A stretch of 19,585 bases of DNA from an uncultured bacterium (GCA_905214875.1 CAJMNR010000055.1:1-19585), one strand, 5' to 3'. Shown: positions 7,706 to 14,625, counted from the stretch's first letter. Notes: generated by a model not told the origin, from the letters alone. Made by a program: numbers and translations.

Positions 7706-8263
7706 AGTCTGGATATCTTCAAAAACATTGCCTGTAATCCATGCATTCGTACAGTTTCGCACTTCAGGTCCGGCGCCATACAACCTTTGTACATTCTGTT
7801 TTTCTTGTAGTTCTTCTCGAATCCTCTTTATAGAGAGTTCCTTAGGAAATGGCATTAAGCCATCGGCATTATACGCATTGGAATGTTTGGAGGTAGGATC
7901 TAATTTTAGATAGCACGCATCCCCTTCATACTGAACCAATAGGATATCTGCTCCTACTCTTGAAAGTACTTCTAACAAGCGTAATTCGTAATTTCCAATG
8001 CTTCCTTCATATAGAATCTTCGGAACCGTCTGTTCTCCCAATTGGTTTACGATTCGTCCAAATTTATAATATAGCCAGCACATGAACTTAACATATGCAT
8101 TGCGCAACATGTTTTCGTTCTTGCCTTCCTTTCTCATTCCATCCAATGTATCATAAATGCCTTCCGCAACACTGTTGTTTTGGTAAGCATTCATTCGTGA
8201 CAGCCACTTTTTTAAGCTTGTTATTGAAGCTAATAATATTAGTGCAAATACATGACCATAAAA
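7706..8263 (-). pseudogene. yceG: yceG-family fragment fused in frame to telA
   Basis: The frame is open from a TGA at 8264-8266. Upstream of the first ATG (8194) it reads a hydrophobic GHVFALILLASITSLKKWLS, possibly a relic of another membrane protein such as TerC, which precedes yceG in Bacillus-type clusters. From 8194 it reads MNAYQNNSVAEGIYDTLDGM, ENMLRNAYVKFMCWLYYKF, PKILYEGSIGNYELRLLEVL, GADILLVQYEGDACYLKLDP and CTNAWITG, which match my memory of the YceG family (PF14266) found in Ter clusters. YceG proteins are around 500 residues; about 165 remain. The text then runs FEDIQ directly into telA-type sequence at about 7705, a deletion junction that kept the frame. There is no ribosome binding site before 8194. 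The boundary with telA is approximate. Confidence 0.72.
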
Positions 8264-8286
8264 TCACTGGAGAGTTAAATGAAATT

Positions 8287-8407
8287 CTACATTTCAGCTT
8301 TCCATTTTTCATAATAATTTTCTATTTCCCATAATTTTTCATTATATCGGATTAACTGATGATCATCAAGAAATTGCAATGAATAGAATTATTTTCTCTG
8401 TATACAT
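8287..8407 (-). pseudogene. Possible remnant of the first gene of the decayed cluster
   Basis: A very strong Shine-Dalgarno GGGAGGGG (8417-8424) lies 9 nt before ATG 8407, which opens MYTEKIILFIAIS and then a stop. In another frame, 8388 to 8287 reads FYSLQFLDDHQLIRYNEKLW, EIENYYEKWKAEM and a stop, which has the composition of a genuine acidic, helical C-terminus. The two together look like a start and an end of one gene joined through frameshifts, as in the HAD and terD remnants. No family is recognised. The second segment might also be chance, being only 33 codons long. Confidence 0.35.
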
Positions 8408-8440
8408 TTGTTTCTTCCCCTCCCTTTGATTCTTATTACT

Positions 8441-8469
8441 AGTATATCTGATGAGAATAGAAATTAAAA
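8441..8469 (-). promoter_or_regulatory. Possible promoter of the decayed Ter cluster
   Basis: Minus-strand TATACT (8446-8441) lies 17 bases after TTTTAA (8469-8464), a weak -35. It is 34 nt upstream of the ATG at 8407 and next to the GGGAGGGG ribosome binding site. The -10 is good and the -35 poor. Confidence 0.35.
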
Positions 8470-8525
8470 TAGTATCTTATAATAATAATAGTGATTAATT
8501 ATTAGTATTTTTTTGTCACAAATCA

Positions 8526-8554
8526 TTGAAATTCTTTGAAAACAATGGTATGCT
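8526..8554 (+). promoter_or_regulatory. Predicted promoter of the ABC-F gene
   Basis: TTGAAA (8526-8531), a spacer of exactly 17 bases, and TATGCT (8549-8554) fit a sigma-A promoter. Transcription from about 8561 would give a leader of roughly 75 nt before the start codon, which includes the terminator at 8588-8613. Confidence 0.65.
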
Positions 8555-8587
8555 ACGAACGATAAACATAAATTTATAACTTACTAT

Positions 8588-8613
8588 AAGGGGCTTATTA
8601 TAAGCCCCTTTTT
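8588..8613 (+). terminator. Leader terminator (attenuator) upstream of the ABC-F gene
   Basis: AAGGGGCTTA (8588-8597) pairs perfectly with TAAGCCCCTT (8601-8610) around a TTA loop, and the T-run extends to 8613. It lies between the promoter and the ribosome binding site of the same gene, so it would terminate the leader unless disrupted. Several antibiotic-resistance ABC-F genes of Firmicutes are known to be induced through such leader terminators. The leader upstream of the hairpin is short (about 27 nt), and no convincing leader peptide was found. Confidence 0.75.
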
Positions 8614-8635
8614 ACTGATACAGAGAGGTAATACT

Positions 8636-10375
8636 ATGCTAAAAATTGAAAACCTATCCTACTCCTTTCCGGAAAAGGAATTATATAAGAATATTTCCTT
8701 CACATTAGAAGATGGTGACCACTGCGCCTTTATCGGGACAAGTGGTACTGGAAAAAGTACTTTAGTCAATATCATCATGGATCCAGAACGTTATATGTTC
8801 GATGGAAAACTAGAACTTGATTCTCACTGCAGAATCGGCTATGTAAGCCAGTTCTCCCAGATTGATGACGAAAAAGATCTTACTGTTTTTGAATATCTTG
8901 CAAAAGACTTTATCAAGCTTCAAGATGAAATCACTGCAATTTGCGAAGAAATGGGTACTACTTCAGATCTTGAGCCCTTAATGGACAAATATCAAATCGC
9001 ACTAGATGCGTTCAACGCCATCGACGGTGATAATTTCGAAAGCAACATTACAAAGAAACTTAATCTTGCTAATTTAAGCAAACATAAAGACTTGCCAATT
9101 TCCAACTTAAGCGGTGGCGAATTCAAACTGCTTCAAGTAATCAAAGAAATGCTTACTGCTCCTGAATTAATGATTATGGATGAGCCAGATGTATTCTTAG
9201 ACTTTGCCCACCTTAATTCCTTAATGAACTTAATCAATTCCCACAAAGGAATCCTGTTAGTCATTACACATAACCGCTATTTATTAAACCATTGCTTCAA
9301 TAAGATCATCCACTTAGAAAATACCGAGCTGCAAGAGTTTAACGGCAGATATATCGATTACAACTTCACATTGCTTCAAACAAAGATGGAATTACAAGAA
9401 TTAGCGCTCAAAGATGAAGAAGAAATTGAACGAAATAAAAAGATTGTAGAAAAATTACGAAATGATGCCACTCATTATACATGTGCCTCAAGAGGACGTG
9501 CATTAAATGCCCGTGTCTCCCTGTTAGAACGTTTAGAAGCGAGACGTATCAAACAGCCATTTGTAGAAATCAAACAACCTGAAATTACGTTATCTACTGA
9601 TCTCGTTTTAGAAGATGAAACGATTTTAAGCGTAACTGATTATAGCGTTGCTTTTGAAGATAGCCTGTTAGAACATGTAAGCTTCGAACTTGGTGCTACG
9701 GATAAAGTAGCCATCATCGGACCAAACGGTACAGGAAAGACTACCTTGCTTCGTGAAATCTACAAAAATCACAATCCTGCAATCAAGCTTAATGAGAATG
9801 CTAAGACTGCATTTGTATCCCAGTTACAAGGGGAGATGCTTAATGAATCCAACACCATCCAAGATGAATTTATCGAAGCTGGTTTTGCCACTTATGATGA
9901 AATCAAAGAACATCTTTCCCGCTACGGTTTCGCTGAAGAATTATTAACACAAAAAATCGGATGCTTATCCGGTGGCGAAAAGAACCTTCTCCAATTAGCA
10001 AAGATCGCAGTAAGCAATGCAAACCTATTACTTCTTGATGAACCAACAAGCCATCTTGATACGTATTCACAACTTGCATTAGAAAAAGCAATCTCTGAAT
10101 ATAATGGTGCCGTACTCATGGTTTCGCATGATTTCTATACGATTGTAAACTGCGCTGATTATGTCTTAATGCTCGAAGACAAATCCATCCGTAAAATGAG
10201 CATGCGTAAATTCCGCCAAATGATCTATGCAAACCATTTTGATAAAGATTACCTTATCACGGAACAAGAGAAAAAAGACGTTGAAACACGCATCGCATTA
10301 GCGCTAAAATCTAAGGATTTTGAGCTTGCAAAACAGTTGTCAGAAAAATTAGAAGAATTAAATAAATTACTATAA
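8636..10375 (+). CDS. ABC-F family ATPase (ribosome-associated, possible antibiotic-resistance or translation factor)
   Basis: This 579-residue cytoplasmic protein has two ABC domains and no membrane segments. Domain 1 has Walker A GTSGTGKST (34-42), signature LSGGEFK (158-164), Walker B LMIMDEPD (178-185) and H-switch ITHNR. Domain 2 has GPNGTGKTT (362-370), LSGGEKN (444-450), LLLLDEPTSHLD (464-475) and VSHD. The interdomain segment (about 240-330) is helical and rich in Lys, Arg and Glu, as in the ABC-F P-site tRNA interaction motif. The C-terminus adds a charged helix. The D-loop of domain 1 reads DEPDVFLD, not the usual DEPTNHLD. The start is supported by GAGAGG 7 nt upstream. ABC-F proteins act on the ribosome's E site; some displace antibiotics, others are housekeeping. 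I cannot place it in a named resistance subgroup. The leader terminator at 8588-8613 favours an inducible gene. It is the only plus-strand gene here. Confidence 0.88.
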   Translation: MLKIENLSYSFPEKELYKNISFTLEDGDHCAFIGTSGTGKSTLVNIIMDPERYMFDGKLELDSHCRIGYVSQFSQIDDEKDLTVFEYLAKDFIKLQDEITAICEEMGTTSDLEPLMDKYQIALDAFNAIDGDNFESNITKKLNLANLSKHKDLPISNLSGGEFKLLQVIKEMLTAPELMIMDEPDVFLDFAHLNSLMNLINSHKGILLVITHNRYLLNHCFNKIIHLENTELQEFNGRYIDYNFTLLQTKMELQELALKDEEEIERNKKIVEKLRNDATHYTCASRGRALNARVSLLERLEARRIKQPFVEIKQPEITLSTDLVLEDETILSVTDYSVAFEDSLLEHVSFELGATDKVAIIGPNGTGKTTLLREIYKNHNPAIKLNENAKTAFVSQLQGEMLNESNTIQDEFIEAGFATYDEIKEHLSRYGFAEELLTQKIGCLSGGEKNLLQLAKIAVSNANLLLLDEPTSHLDTYSQLALEKAISEYNGAVLMVSHDFYTIVNCADYVLMLEDKSIRKMSMRKFRQMIYANHFDKDYLITEQEKKDVETRIALALKSKDFELAKQLSEKLEELNKLL

Positions 10376-10421
10376 AAAGCAACGGCTTACTATGAATGCA
10401 ATTTTCTCATAGTAAGCCGTT
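10374..10421. terminator. Bidirectional terminator between convergent ABC-F and folBK genes
   Basis: A perfect 15-bp stem, AACGGCTTACTATGA (10381-10395) with TCATAGTAAGCCGTT (10407-10421), lies between the two stops. On the minus strand it is followed by GCTTTTTATAG, a good T-run for the folate operon. On the plus strand the tail TTCCATTATA is weaker. Confidence 0.8.
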
Positions 10422-10436
10422 TCCATTATAAAATCG

Positions 10437-11267
10437 TTATTCTTCCTTTGTACTTGACGTTAAGTCATTTAATAATTCTGCTACTGTCTTATTCCAAACA
10501 GGATGTCTCTTATATGGACAAAGTTCCATTAATGGTTTCAATACAAAGTCTCTTAACTGAATTTCCACGTGTGGAATAATTAAGTCTTTTGTTGACATTA
10601 CCAAGTCATCATAAAATAAAATGTCTAAGTCTAATGTTCTTGGTCCCCAACGACGTATTCTCTTTCTTCCAGCTTCCTGTTCGATTTCATGAAGCCTGTC
10701 TAACAACTCTTCCGGCGTAAGAAGGGTACGTAATTGTAATGCACCATTTAAGAAATCATCTTGGTCGGTCACTCCATATGGCTTTGTCACTATATACTCA
10801 GATACGGCTTCCACAGTGCAGTCATCTGTGCTGTTAAGTTCCTCCACCGCCAGGTCTAAATATGCTTTGGAATCTCCAATGTTAGAACCTAATGCGATAT
10901 AAGCTTCATGCCAGCCTCGAGTAATCTCTACCGATACGGTGTCGATTGGAAGTCCTACTGGTGCCCACGGTTTCTTTATCTCTAACGTTATCTTTCTTAA
11001 ATACTTCGTTGTACGAAGTAACTCCATTGCAAGCTGTTCTGCTACTGTCTCAATCAGCTTATATGTATGCTTCTTCATAAAGTCGGTAATTGTGTGACAT
11101 ATTTCTCCATAGTGAATGGAATCCGTTAATTCATCGTTGGTTCCTGCTTTTCTCGTATCGGTATATAACGTTGCCGATACTAAGAATTTCTGCCCTAATA
11201 CGTTTTCTTCTTTAAATACACCGTGATTACTGTATACTTCTAAGTCTTTTATTTTAATTTGGTCCAT
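10437..11267 (-). CDS. folBK: Bifunctional dihydroneopterin aldolase / HPPK
   Basis: This 276-residue fusion catalyses two consecutive steps of tetrahydrofolate synthesis. Residues 1-118 are FolB (KIKDLEVYSNHGVFKEEN, with the usual NHG and Glu region, and Lys100 in the KKPWAP stretch), converting dihydroneopterin to 6-hydroxymethyl-dihydropterin. Residues 120-276 are FolK (AYIALGSNIGD at 122-132 and RWGPRTLDLDILFYD at 206-220 with the Mg2+-binding Asp pair), which pyrophosphorylates that product with ATP. The fusion is common in Clostridia. It starts 3 nt after the folP stop, with its AGAGGA ribosome binding site inside the folP 3' end. It is the last gene of the operon and ends at the terminator 10374-10421. 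Confidence 0.94.
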   Translation of the reverse strand: MDQIKIKDLEVYSNHGVFKEENVLGQKFLVSATLYTDTRKAGTNDELTDSIHYGEICHTITDFMKKHTYKLIETVAEQLAMELLRTTKYLRKITLEIKKPWAPVGLPIDTVSVEITRGWHEAYIALGSNIGDSKAYLDLAVEELNSTDDCTVEAVSEYIVTKPYGVTDQDDFLNGALQLRTLLTPEELLDRLHEIEQEAGRKRIRRWGPRTLDLDILFYDDLVMSTKDLIIPHVEIQLRDFVLKPLMELCPYKRHPVWNKTVAELLNDLTSSTKEE

Positions 11268-11270
11268 GTC

Positions 11271-12083
11271 TTATCCTCTTCCTAAAATTGCTTCTGTCAT
11301 TTTAATTGCACGTACATTTTCTTTTACATCATGAACCCTAACAAAGGAAGCCCCTTTCATTACACCAAGTACCGTCGTTGCAAGTGTCCCTTCCACACGC
11401 TCGTTGGCTGGAAGGTCAAGGGTTAGCCCAATTACTGATTTTCTAGATGTTCCAAGGAGCACAGGATATCCCAACTCCTTTAATTGCTCTAATCGATTGA
11501 TTACTTCTAAGTTCTGTTCATAGCTTTTTGCAAATCCAACTCCAGGATCTACTATTATCTGCTCTTTACGAATTCCTGCCTTCTTTGCAATCTCTATAGA
11601 CTCGTTTAACTCGTATAGTACATCTGTCATGAACGACTCATATACGGCTTCTTTTTTGTTGTGCATTAAGCAACAGGCAACTTCTGCTTCTGCTATTACA
11701 TGAGCCAAATCCTTATCGTATTTTAACCCCCATATATCATTTACAAGGTCTGCACCGGCATCAATGGCTGCTTTTGCAACTTTACTCTTATATGTATCAA
11801 TGGAAACAGGGACTTGAAACTCTTTTTTTATCTTTTGAATCACTGGTAACACCCGAGCGATTTCTTCCTCATCACTAATCATTGTATATCCCGGTCTCGT
11901 TGATTCTCCACCTACATCGATGATATGGGCACCTTCCTTTATCATGTTTTCCACATGACGAAGTGCGTTTGTCTCTTCTTTCCACAAACCACCGTCGGAA
12001 AAAGAATCAGGTGTTACATTTAATATGCCCATCACATATGTATGATGCTCCGTATCAAATATTTGGTTTCCTATGTTCATCAT
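11271..12083 (-). CDS. folP: Dihydropteroate synthase
   Basis: This 270-residue TIM-barrel enzyme joins 6-hydroxymethyl-dihydropterin pyrophosphate with para-aminobenzoate and is the target of sulfonamides. Visible motifs are MGILNVTPDSFSDGG (18-32), DVGGESTRPG (56-65) forming the sulfonamide/pABA loops, VSIDTYK, DLVNDIWG, IIVDPGVGFAK and LLGTSRKSVIG. Near the C-terminus is FVRVHDVKEN with the conserved Arg-x-His. The length is normal. The start ATG overlaps the stop of the upstream HD-domain gene as ATGA, indicating translational coupling, and AGGAG lies 9 nt upstream. All catalytic motifs look intact, so it should be functional. Confidence 0.96.
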   Translation of the reverse strand: MMNIGNQIFDTEHHTYVMGILNVTPDSFSDGGLWKEETNALRHVENMIKEGAHIIDVGGESTRPGYTMISDEEEIARVLPVIQKIKKEFQVPVSIDTYKSKVAKAAIDAGADLVNDIWGLKYDKDLAHVIAEAEVACCLMHNKKEAVYESFMTDVLYELNESIEIAKKAGIRKEQIIVDPGVGFAKSYEQNLEVINRLEQLKELGYPVLLGTSRKSVIGLTLDLPANERVEGTLATTVLGVMKGASFVRVHDVKENVRAIKMTEAILGRG

Positions 12084-12571
12084 AATCTCATTCTCCTTTT
12101 TTCTTCTGACTTATGACATTCCTCTTTCGCATTACATGCAAAGCAACAGCGTGACAGCTTATCTGCCCGGTAAAGTAATCCGGTTAGGTCTCTTCGTTCC
12201 TTTATGCTTTCGTTTCGATGATTGGCAACCGCTTCTATGATTTGGTTTATTTCTTCCTCTGAATATCCACACGCTTTAAGAATGCCTTCTGCAATCGGTA
12301 ACGCCGCCTGTTCATGGGGAATCTGTTCTAAATATTGAATATGTCGACCGATGTCATGAACGATTGCAGCTGTATAAATTAACTCTTTGGAAACTGGAAT
12401 CTCTTCCTCCAACGAAATGATATAAGCAATCCTAGCTACATCTAGAAAATGGCTCATATCGTGTCTGCAAAAGATTCTCTCTTTCTCACATTCCTTTATG
12501 GCCTCCATACATTCTTTGTACTTCTTATGCTCTAAAATGGCATTTACCCGTTGAAATTCTTGTTTTTCCAT
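12080..12571 (-). CDS. HD-domain phosphohydrolase inside the folate operon
   Basis: This 163-residue soluble protein of the HD metal-dependent phosphohydrolase superfamily has His37 in RHDMSHFLDV, the His72-Asp73 pair in VHDIGRH and Asp137 in YRADKLS, the usual metal ligands. The C-terminus adds a Cys-rich tail CCFACNAKEECHKSEEKR (142-159), which could bind a metal. It lies between folE and folP, 1 nt after the folE stop and overlapping folP by 4 nt, so it is almost certainly co-translated with them. The unassigned step between FolE and FolB is removal of phosphates from dihydroneopterin triphosphate. In archaea an HD enzyme (MptB) acts on the cyclic phosphate analogue, so this protein is a candidate for that role. 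That function is inferred from context. A housekeeping nucleotidase role is the main alternative. Confidence 0.85.
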   Translation of the reverse strand: MEKQEFQRVNAILEHKKYKECMEAIKECEKERIFCRHDMSHFLDVARIAYIISLEEEIPVSKELIYTAAIVHDIGRHIQYLEQIPHEQAALPIAEGILKACGYSEEEINQIIEAVANHRNESIKERRDLTGLLYRADKLSRCCFACNAKEECHKSEEKRRMRL

Positions 12572-12572
12572 A

Positions 12573-13124
12573 CTACTTCACCAACTGAAAGAATTTATTA
12601 TATAGCTTTTCATCTGTCTCAAAAACGCCTCTTGATACAATGGTTACCGTCTTTGCCCCTTGTTTTTTAATCCCCCTCATGGTCATGCACATATGCTCTG
12701 CTTCAATCATAACCATGACTCCAAGTGGTTGTAAATATTCCTCAAAGGCATTTGCAATATCTGCTGTCAAACGCTCCTGCAACTGCAATCTTCTTGCATA
12801 TACTTCCACTGTCCTTGCAATCTTGCTAAGTCCTACTACCGTACCATTTGGAATATATGCAATATGTACCTTTCCGTAAAACGGAAGCATGTGATGTTCA
12901 CACATAGAATAAAATACGATATCTTTTTCTAATACCATCTCATTATTCTCTACATGAAACCGCTTTTCCAAGTGCTTTGAAGCATCTTCATTGATTCCTC
13001 CTAGGATTTCTTCATACATCCTTGCGATTCGATCCGGCGTTTCTACAAGTCCCTCTCGAGTGACATCTTCTCCAATTCCTTCTAAAATCAGCCTGACGCC
13101 TTCCTTAATTTTGTTTGAATCCAT
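12573..13124 (-). CDS. folE: GTP cyclohydrolase I
   Basis: This 183-residue enzyme converts GTP to 7,8-dihydroneopterin triphosphate, the first step of folate synthesis. Zinc ligands Cys75 and His78 lie in MCEHHMLPFYGK and Cys146 in EHMCMTMRGIKKQGA. The active-site stretch VGLSKIARTVEVYARRLQ is complete. A frame extension to a TTG at 13169 exists, but the ATG at 13124 has GAGAGG 8 nt upstream and gives the family's normal N-terminus, so it is preferred. It is the first gene of the folE-HD-folP-folBK operon. A promoter lies at 13421-13449, leaving a leader of about 290 nt with a terminator-like hairpin. Confidence 0.95.
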   Translation of the reverse strand: MDSNKIKEGVRLILEGIGEDVTREGLVETPDRIARMYEEILGGINEDASKHLEKRFHVENNEMVLEKDIVFYSMCEHHMLPFYGKVHIAYIPNGTVVGLSKIARTVEVYARRLQLQERLTADIANAFEEYLQPLGVMVMIEAEHMCMTMRGIKKQGAKTVTIVSRGVFETDEKLYNKFFQLVK

Positions 13125-13202
13125 TTTCAATACCTCTCTTTTCGTCTTCTTTTGTGTATTTATATCCAAAAAGATATTGAGACATCTGCAAAAGGGGGAA
13201 AT

Positions 13203-13267
13203 AAAAAAGACACCTCCTACACAGTTAAGAGAGCTCTTGCTCTATCTTTCATTCCGTAGGACGTGTC
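13203..13267 (-). terminator. Terminator-like hairpin in the folE leader (possible attenuator)
   Basis: On the minus strand GACACGTCCTAC (13267-13256) pairs with GTAGGAGGTGTC (13220-13209) with one mismatch, followed by TTTTTT (13208-13203). Inside is a smaller hairpin AGAGC-AAGA-GCTCT (13243-13230). It lies 80 nt before the folE start and about 170 nt after the stop of the upstream membrane-protein gene. It could terminate that gene, or attenuate folE if transcription starts at the promoter 13421-13449. Confidence 0.65.
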
Positions 13268-13303
13268 TTTCTTTGGTATGTATCTTAAACTCTATCTTTC
13301 ATT
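13240..13303 (-). repeat. Pair of 14-nt direct repeats in the folE leader
   Basis: CTCTATCTTTCATT occurs at 13240-13253 and again at 13290-13303, exactly 50 nt apart. On the minus strand each reads AATGAAAGATAGAG. One copy begins a small frame MKDRARALLTV that stops inside the terminator's 3' arm; the other gives MKDRV. Neither has a good ribosome binding site. Confidence 0.6.
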
Positions 13304-13326
13304 ATTCCAGCCCAAATACACTTCCG

Positions 13327-13349
13327 TATTTGAATATACTATTCAAATA
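13327..13349. promoter_or_regulatory. Perfect dyad in the folE leader, possible operator or RNA hairpin
   Basis: TATTTGAATA (13327-13336) and TATTCAAATA (13340-13349) form a perfect 10-bp inverted repeat around TAC. It lies about 65 nt downstream of the predicted folE transcription start. It is AT-rich, so a DNA operator fits as well as an RNA stem. Confidence 0.45.
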
Positions 13350-13420
13350 TACTTTTGATGCTCTCTAATACATATGGCTCCTTATGTATAAACTACTTTT
13401 TACCATAGGAACTTTTTTAA

Positions 13421-13449
13421 ATTATAGTATACTTTCTACTCATATGCAA
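13421..13449 (-). promoter_or_regulatory. Predicted promoter of the folate operon, overlapping the end of the upstream gene
   Basis: Minus-strand TTGCAT (13449-13444), a 17-base spacer and TATAAT (13426-13421). The -35 lies within the last codons of the 13436-14554 gene. Transcription would start near 13414, about 290 nt before the folE ATG. Confidence 0.6.
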
Positions 13450-14554
13450 TCGTTTCTTCTTTTTCCTTTTGCTCCTCTGCCATTTGAAAGATTGTCTTTC
13501 CTTCTTCTATGCATTGGCGGGCAAGGATTGCTCTGGAAGAGGAAATTCTTCTAATTGCACGAATAATATAAAAATATACTGCTGAAAAAACAATACTGAA
13601 TGCTAGGTCAACAAAGATATCAGCTTTTACTCCATCTACTAAAGAACGGATAGGTTCTTCAAACATTTCCGCAAGGTACACAAAAAAGATGATTCCAAAA
13701 ACTATATCCGATACGATTTGCCTCCAGGCTGCTGCCTCTTTCTTAAACTTATTCATATACTCTTCTTCTGTAAGTGCTGGCTTGCCTTTTCGTACTCGTT
13801 TTTCATTTTTCTTATGAAATTGTTTTACTAACTCCGAAGGCAATTCTTTTCTAAGTTGTTCTGTAAAACTTATTTCATTCTTCTTATATGCTTTCTTTAG
13901 TTTCTTTTCTATCTGCTGTCTTCCAGTAACATAACGATAACTATAATATACTGCCAAGTAAACGATGCAAATCAAGCAAATACCCCATGCTGGAAATGTA
14001 ATGGAAAAACGGTTTCCCAGATTTACCGCAACTAGTATTGCAATCACTATCTGTGCAGTAAATAACGCGGTCGCTACTCCTGTTGTCATTCTCTCTGAAC
14101 GAAATAGCTGTTTTTTTATTAATGATACGACCAGCTGACCAAAGAGAAATGATATTCCAAATACCACTACATAAGCAACGAGATTGTCATCCTTAAGTTC
14201 TAATAAGTTCTCGTCACCAACGCAAAGTAGCATGGAAAGCCCTGTTAGGATGAGAATGCACCACATTCCTCTCTTTATGGCATTAAAGAAGGTCTCCGTT
14301 TTAGACTCCACCACAATGTCCTTAAATACCTGACGGCAATACGTTTCTAAATCCTCTCCTACGATTTCCGTGACAGCCATGCCATTTTCCTGTGCTTCTA
14401 GCATTTCATTCATTATTTGTCCCAATACTGCGTCCACTTGCCACTTAGAAACTGCATTGAGAATATGTACGGTAGAATATAACTCAATCTTATCAAATAC
14501 TTTCTTATATTCGCTATTTAGCGAATCCTTATGAATGATATAACTCGCTATCAT
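13436..14554 (-). CDS. Uncharacterised six-helix membrane protein
   Basis: The protein is 372 residues. The start has GGGGGAG 4 nt upstream of the ATG. The N-terminal 90 residues are soluble and helical, with GEDLETYCRQVFKDIV (66-81), which resembles the cytoplasmic head of DUF1129/DUF1048-type proteins from memory. There are transmembrane helices at about 97-112, 126-145, 163-178, 188-205, 280-296 and 314-332. Between helices 4 and 5 is a very basic cytoplasmic loop of about 70 residues (KKLKKAYKKNEISF, KKNEKRVRKGKPALTEEEY). The C-terminus is acidic and Glu/Lys-rich. It follows an XRE-type regulator gene on the same strand by 140 nt, a common pairing for regulated membrane proteins. No function can be assigned. 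Confidence 0.7.
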   Translation of the reverse strand: MIASYIIHKDSLNSEYKKVFDKIELYSTVHILNAVSKWQVDAVLGQIMNEMLEAQENGMAVTEIVGEDLETYCRQVFKDIVVESKTETFFNAIKRGMWCILILTGLSMLLCVGDENLLELKDDNLVAYVVVFGISFLFGQLVVSLIKKQLFRSERMTTGVATALFTAQIVIAILVAVNLGNRFSITFPAWGICLICIVYLAVYYSYRYVTGRQQIEKKLKKAYKKNEISFTEQLRKELPSELVKQFHKKNEKRVRKGKPALTEEEYMNKFKKEAAAWRQIVSDIVFGIIFFVYLAEMFEEPIRSLVDGVKADIFVDLAFSIVFSAVYFYIIRAIRRISSSRAILARQCIEEGKTIFQMAEEQKEKEETIAYE

Positions 14555-14606
14555 TATTCTCCCCCTCTTCCTCTAAATTAGGTTGTACTGCCTATGCGCA
14601 TCTTAT

Positions 14607-14625
14607 CTTTCTAATCTTTAGAAAG
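14607..14625. repeat. Small inverted repeat upstream of the membrane-protein gene
   Basis: CTTTCTAA (14607-14614) and TTAGAAAG (14618-14625) form an 8-bp dyad around TCT. On the plus strand it is followed by CTTTTT. It lies about 50 nt upstream of the 13436-14554 gene and could be an operator for the neighbouring XRE regulator. Confidence 0.4.

Noticed and set aside
8550..8579. Nine-codon frame MLRTININL just upstream of the ABC-F attenuator, as a leader peptide
   Set aside because: Its ATG lies inside the predicted -10 box (8549-8554), so the transcript from that promoter would not contain it, and it has no ribosome binding site.
13125..13169. N-terminal extension of FolE to a TTG at 13169
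   Set aside because: The added residues are Lys-rich and unlike FolE, there is no Shine-Dalgarno, and the ATG at 13124 has a good one.
13125..13420. Tetrahydrofolate riboswitch in front of folE
   Set aside because: I could not find the conserved core remembered for that class. A covariance-model search would settle it, so I call it only an unassigned leader.
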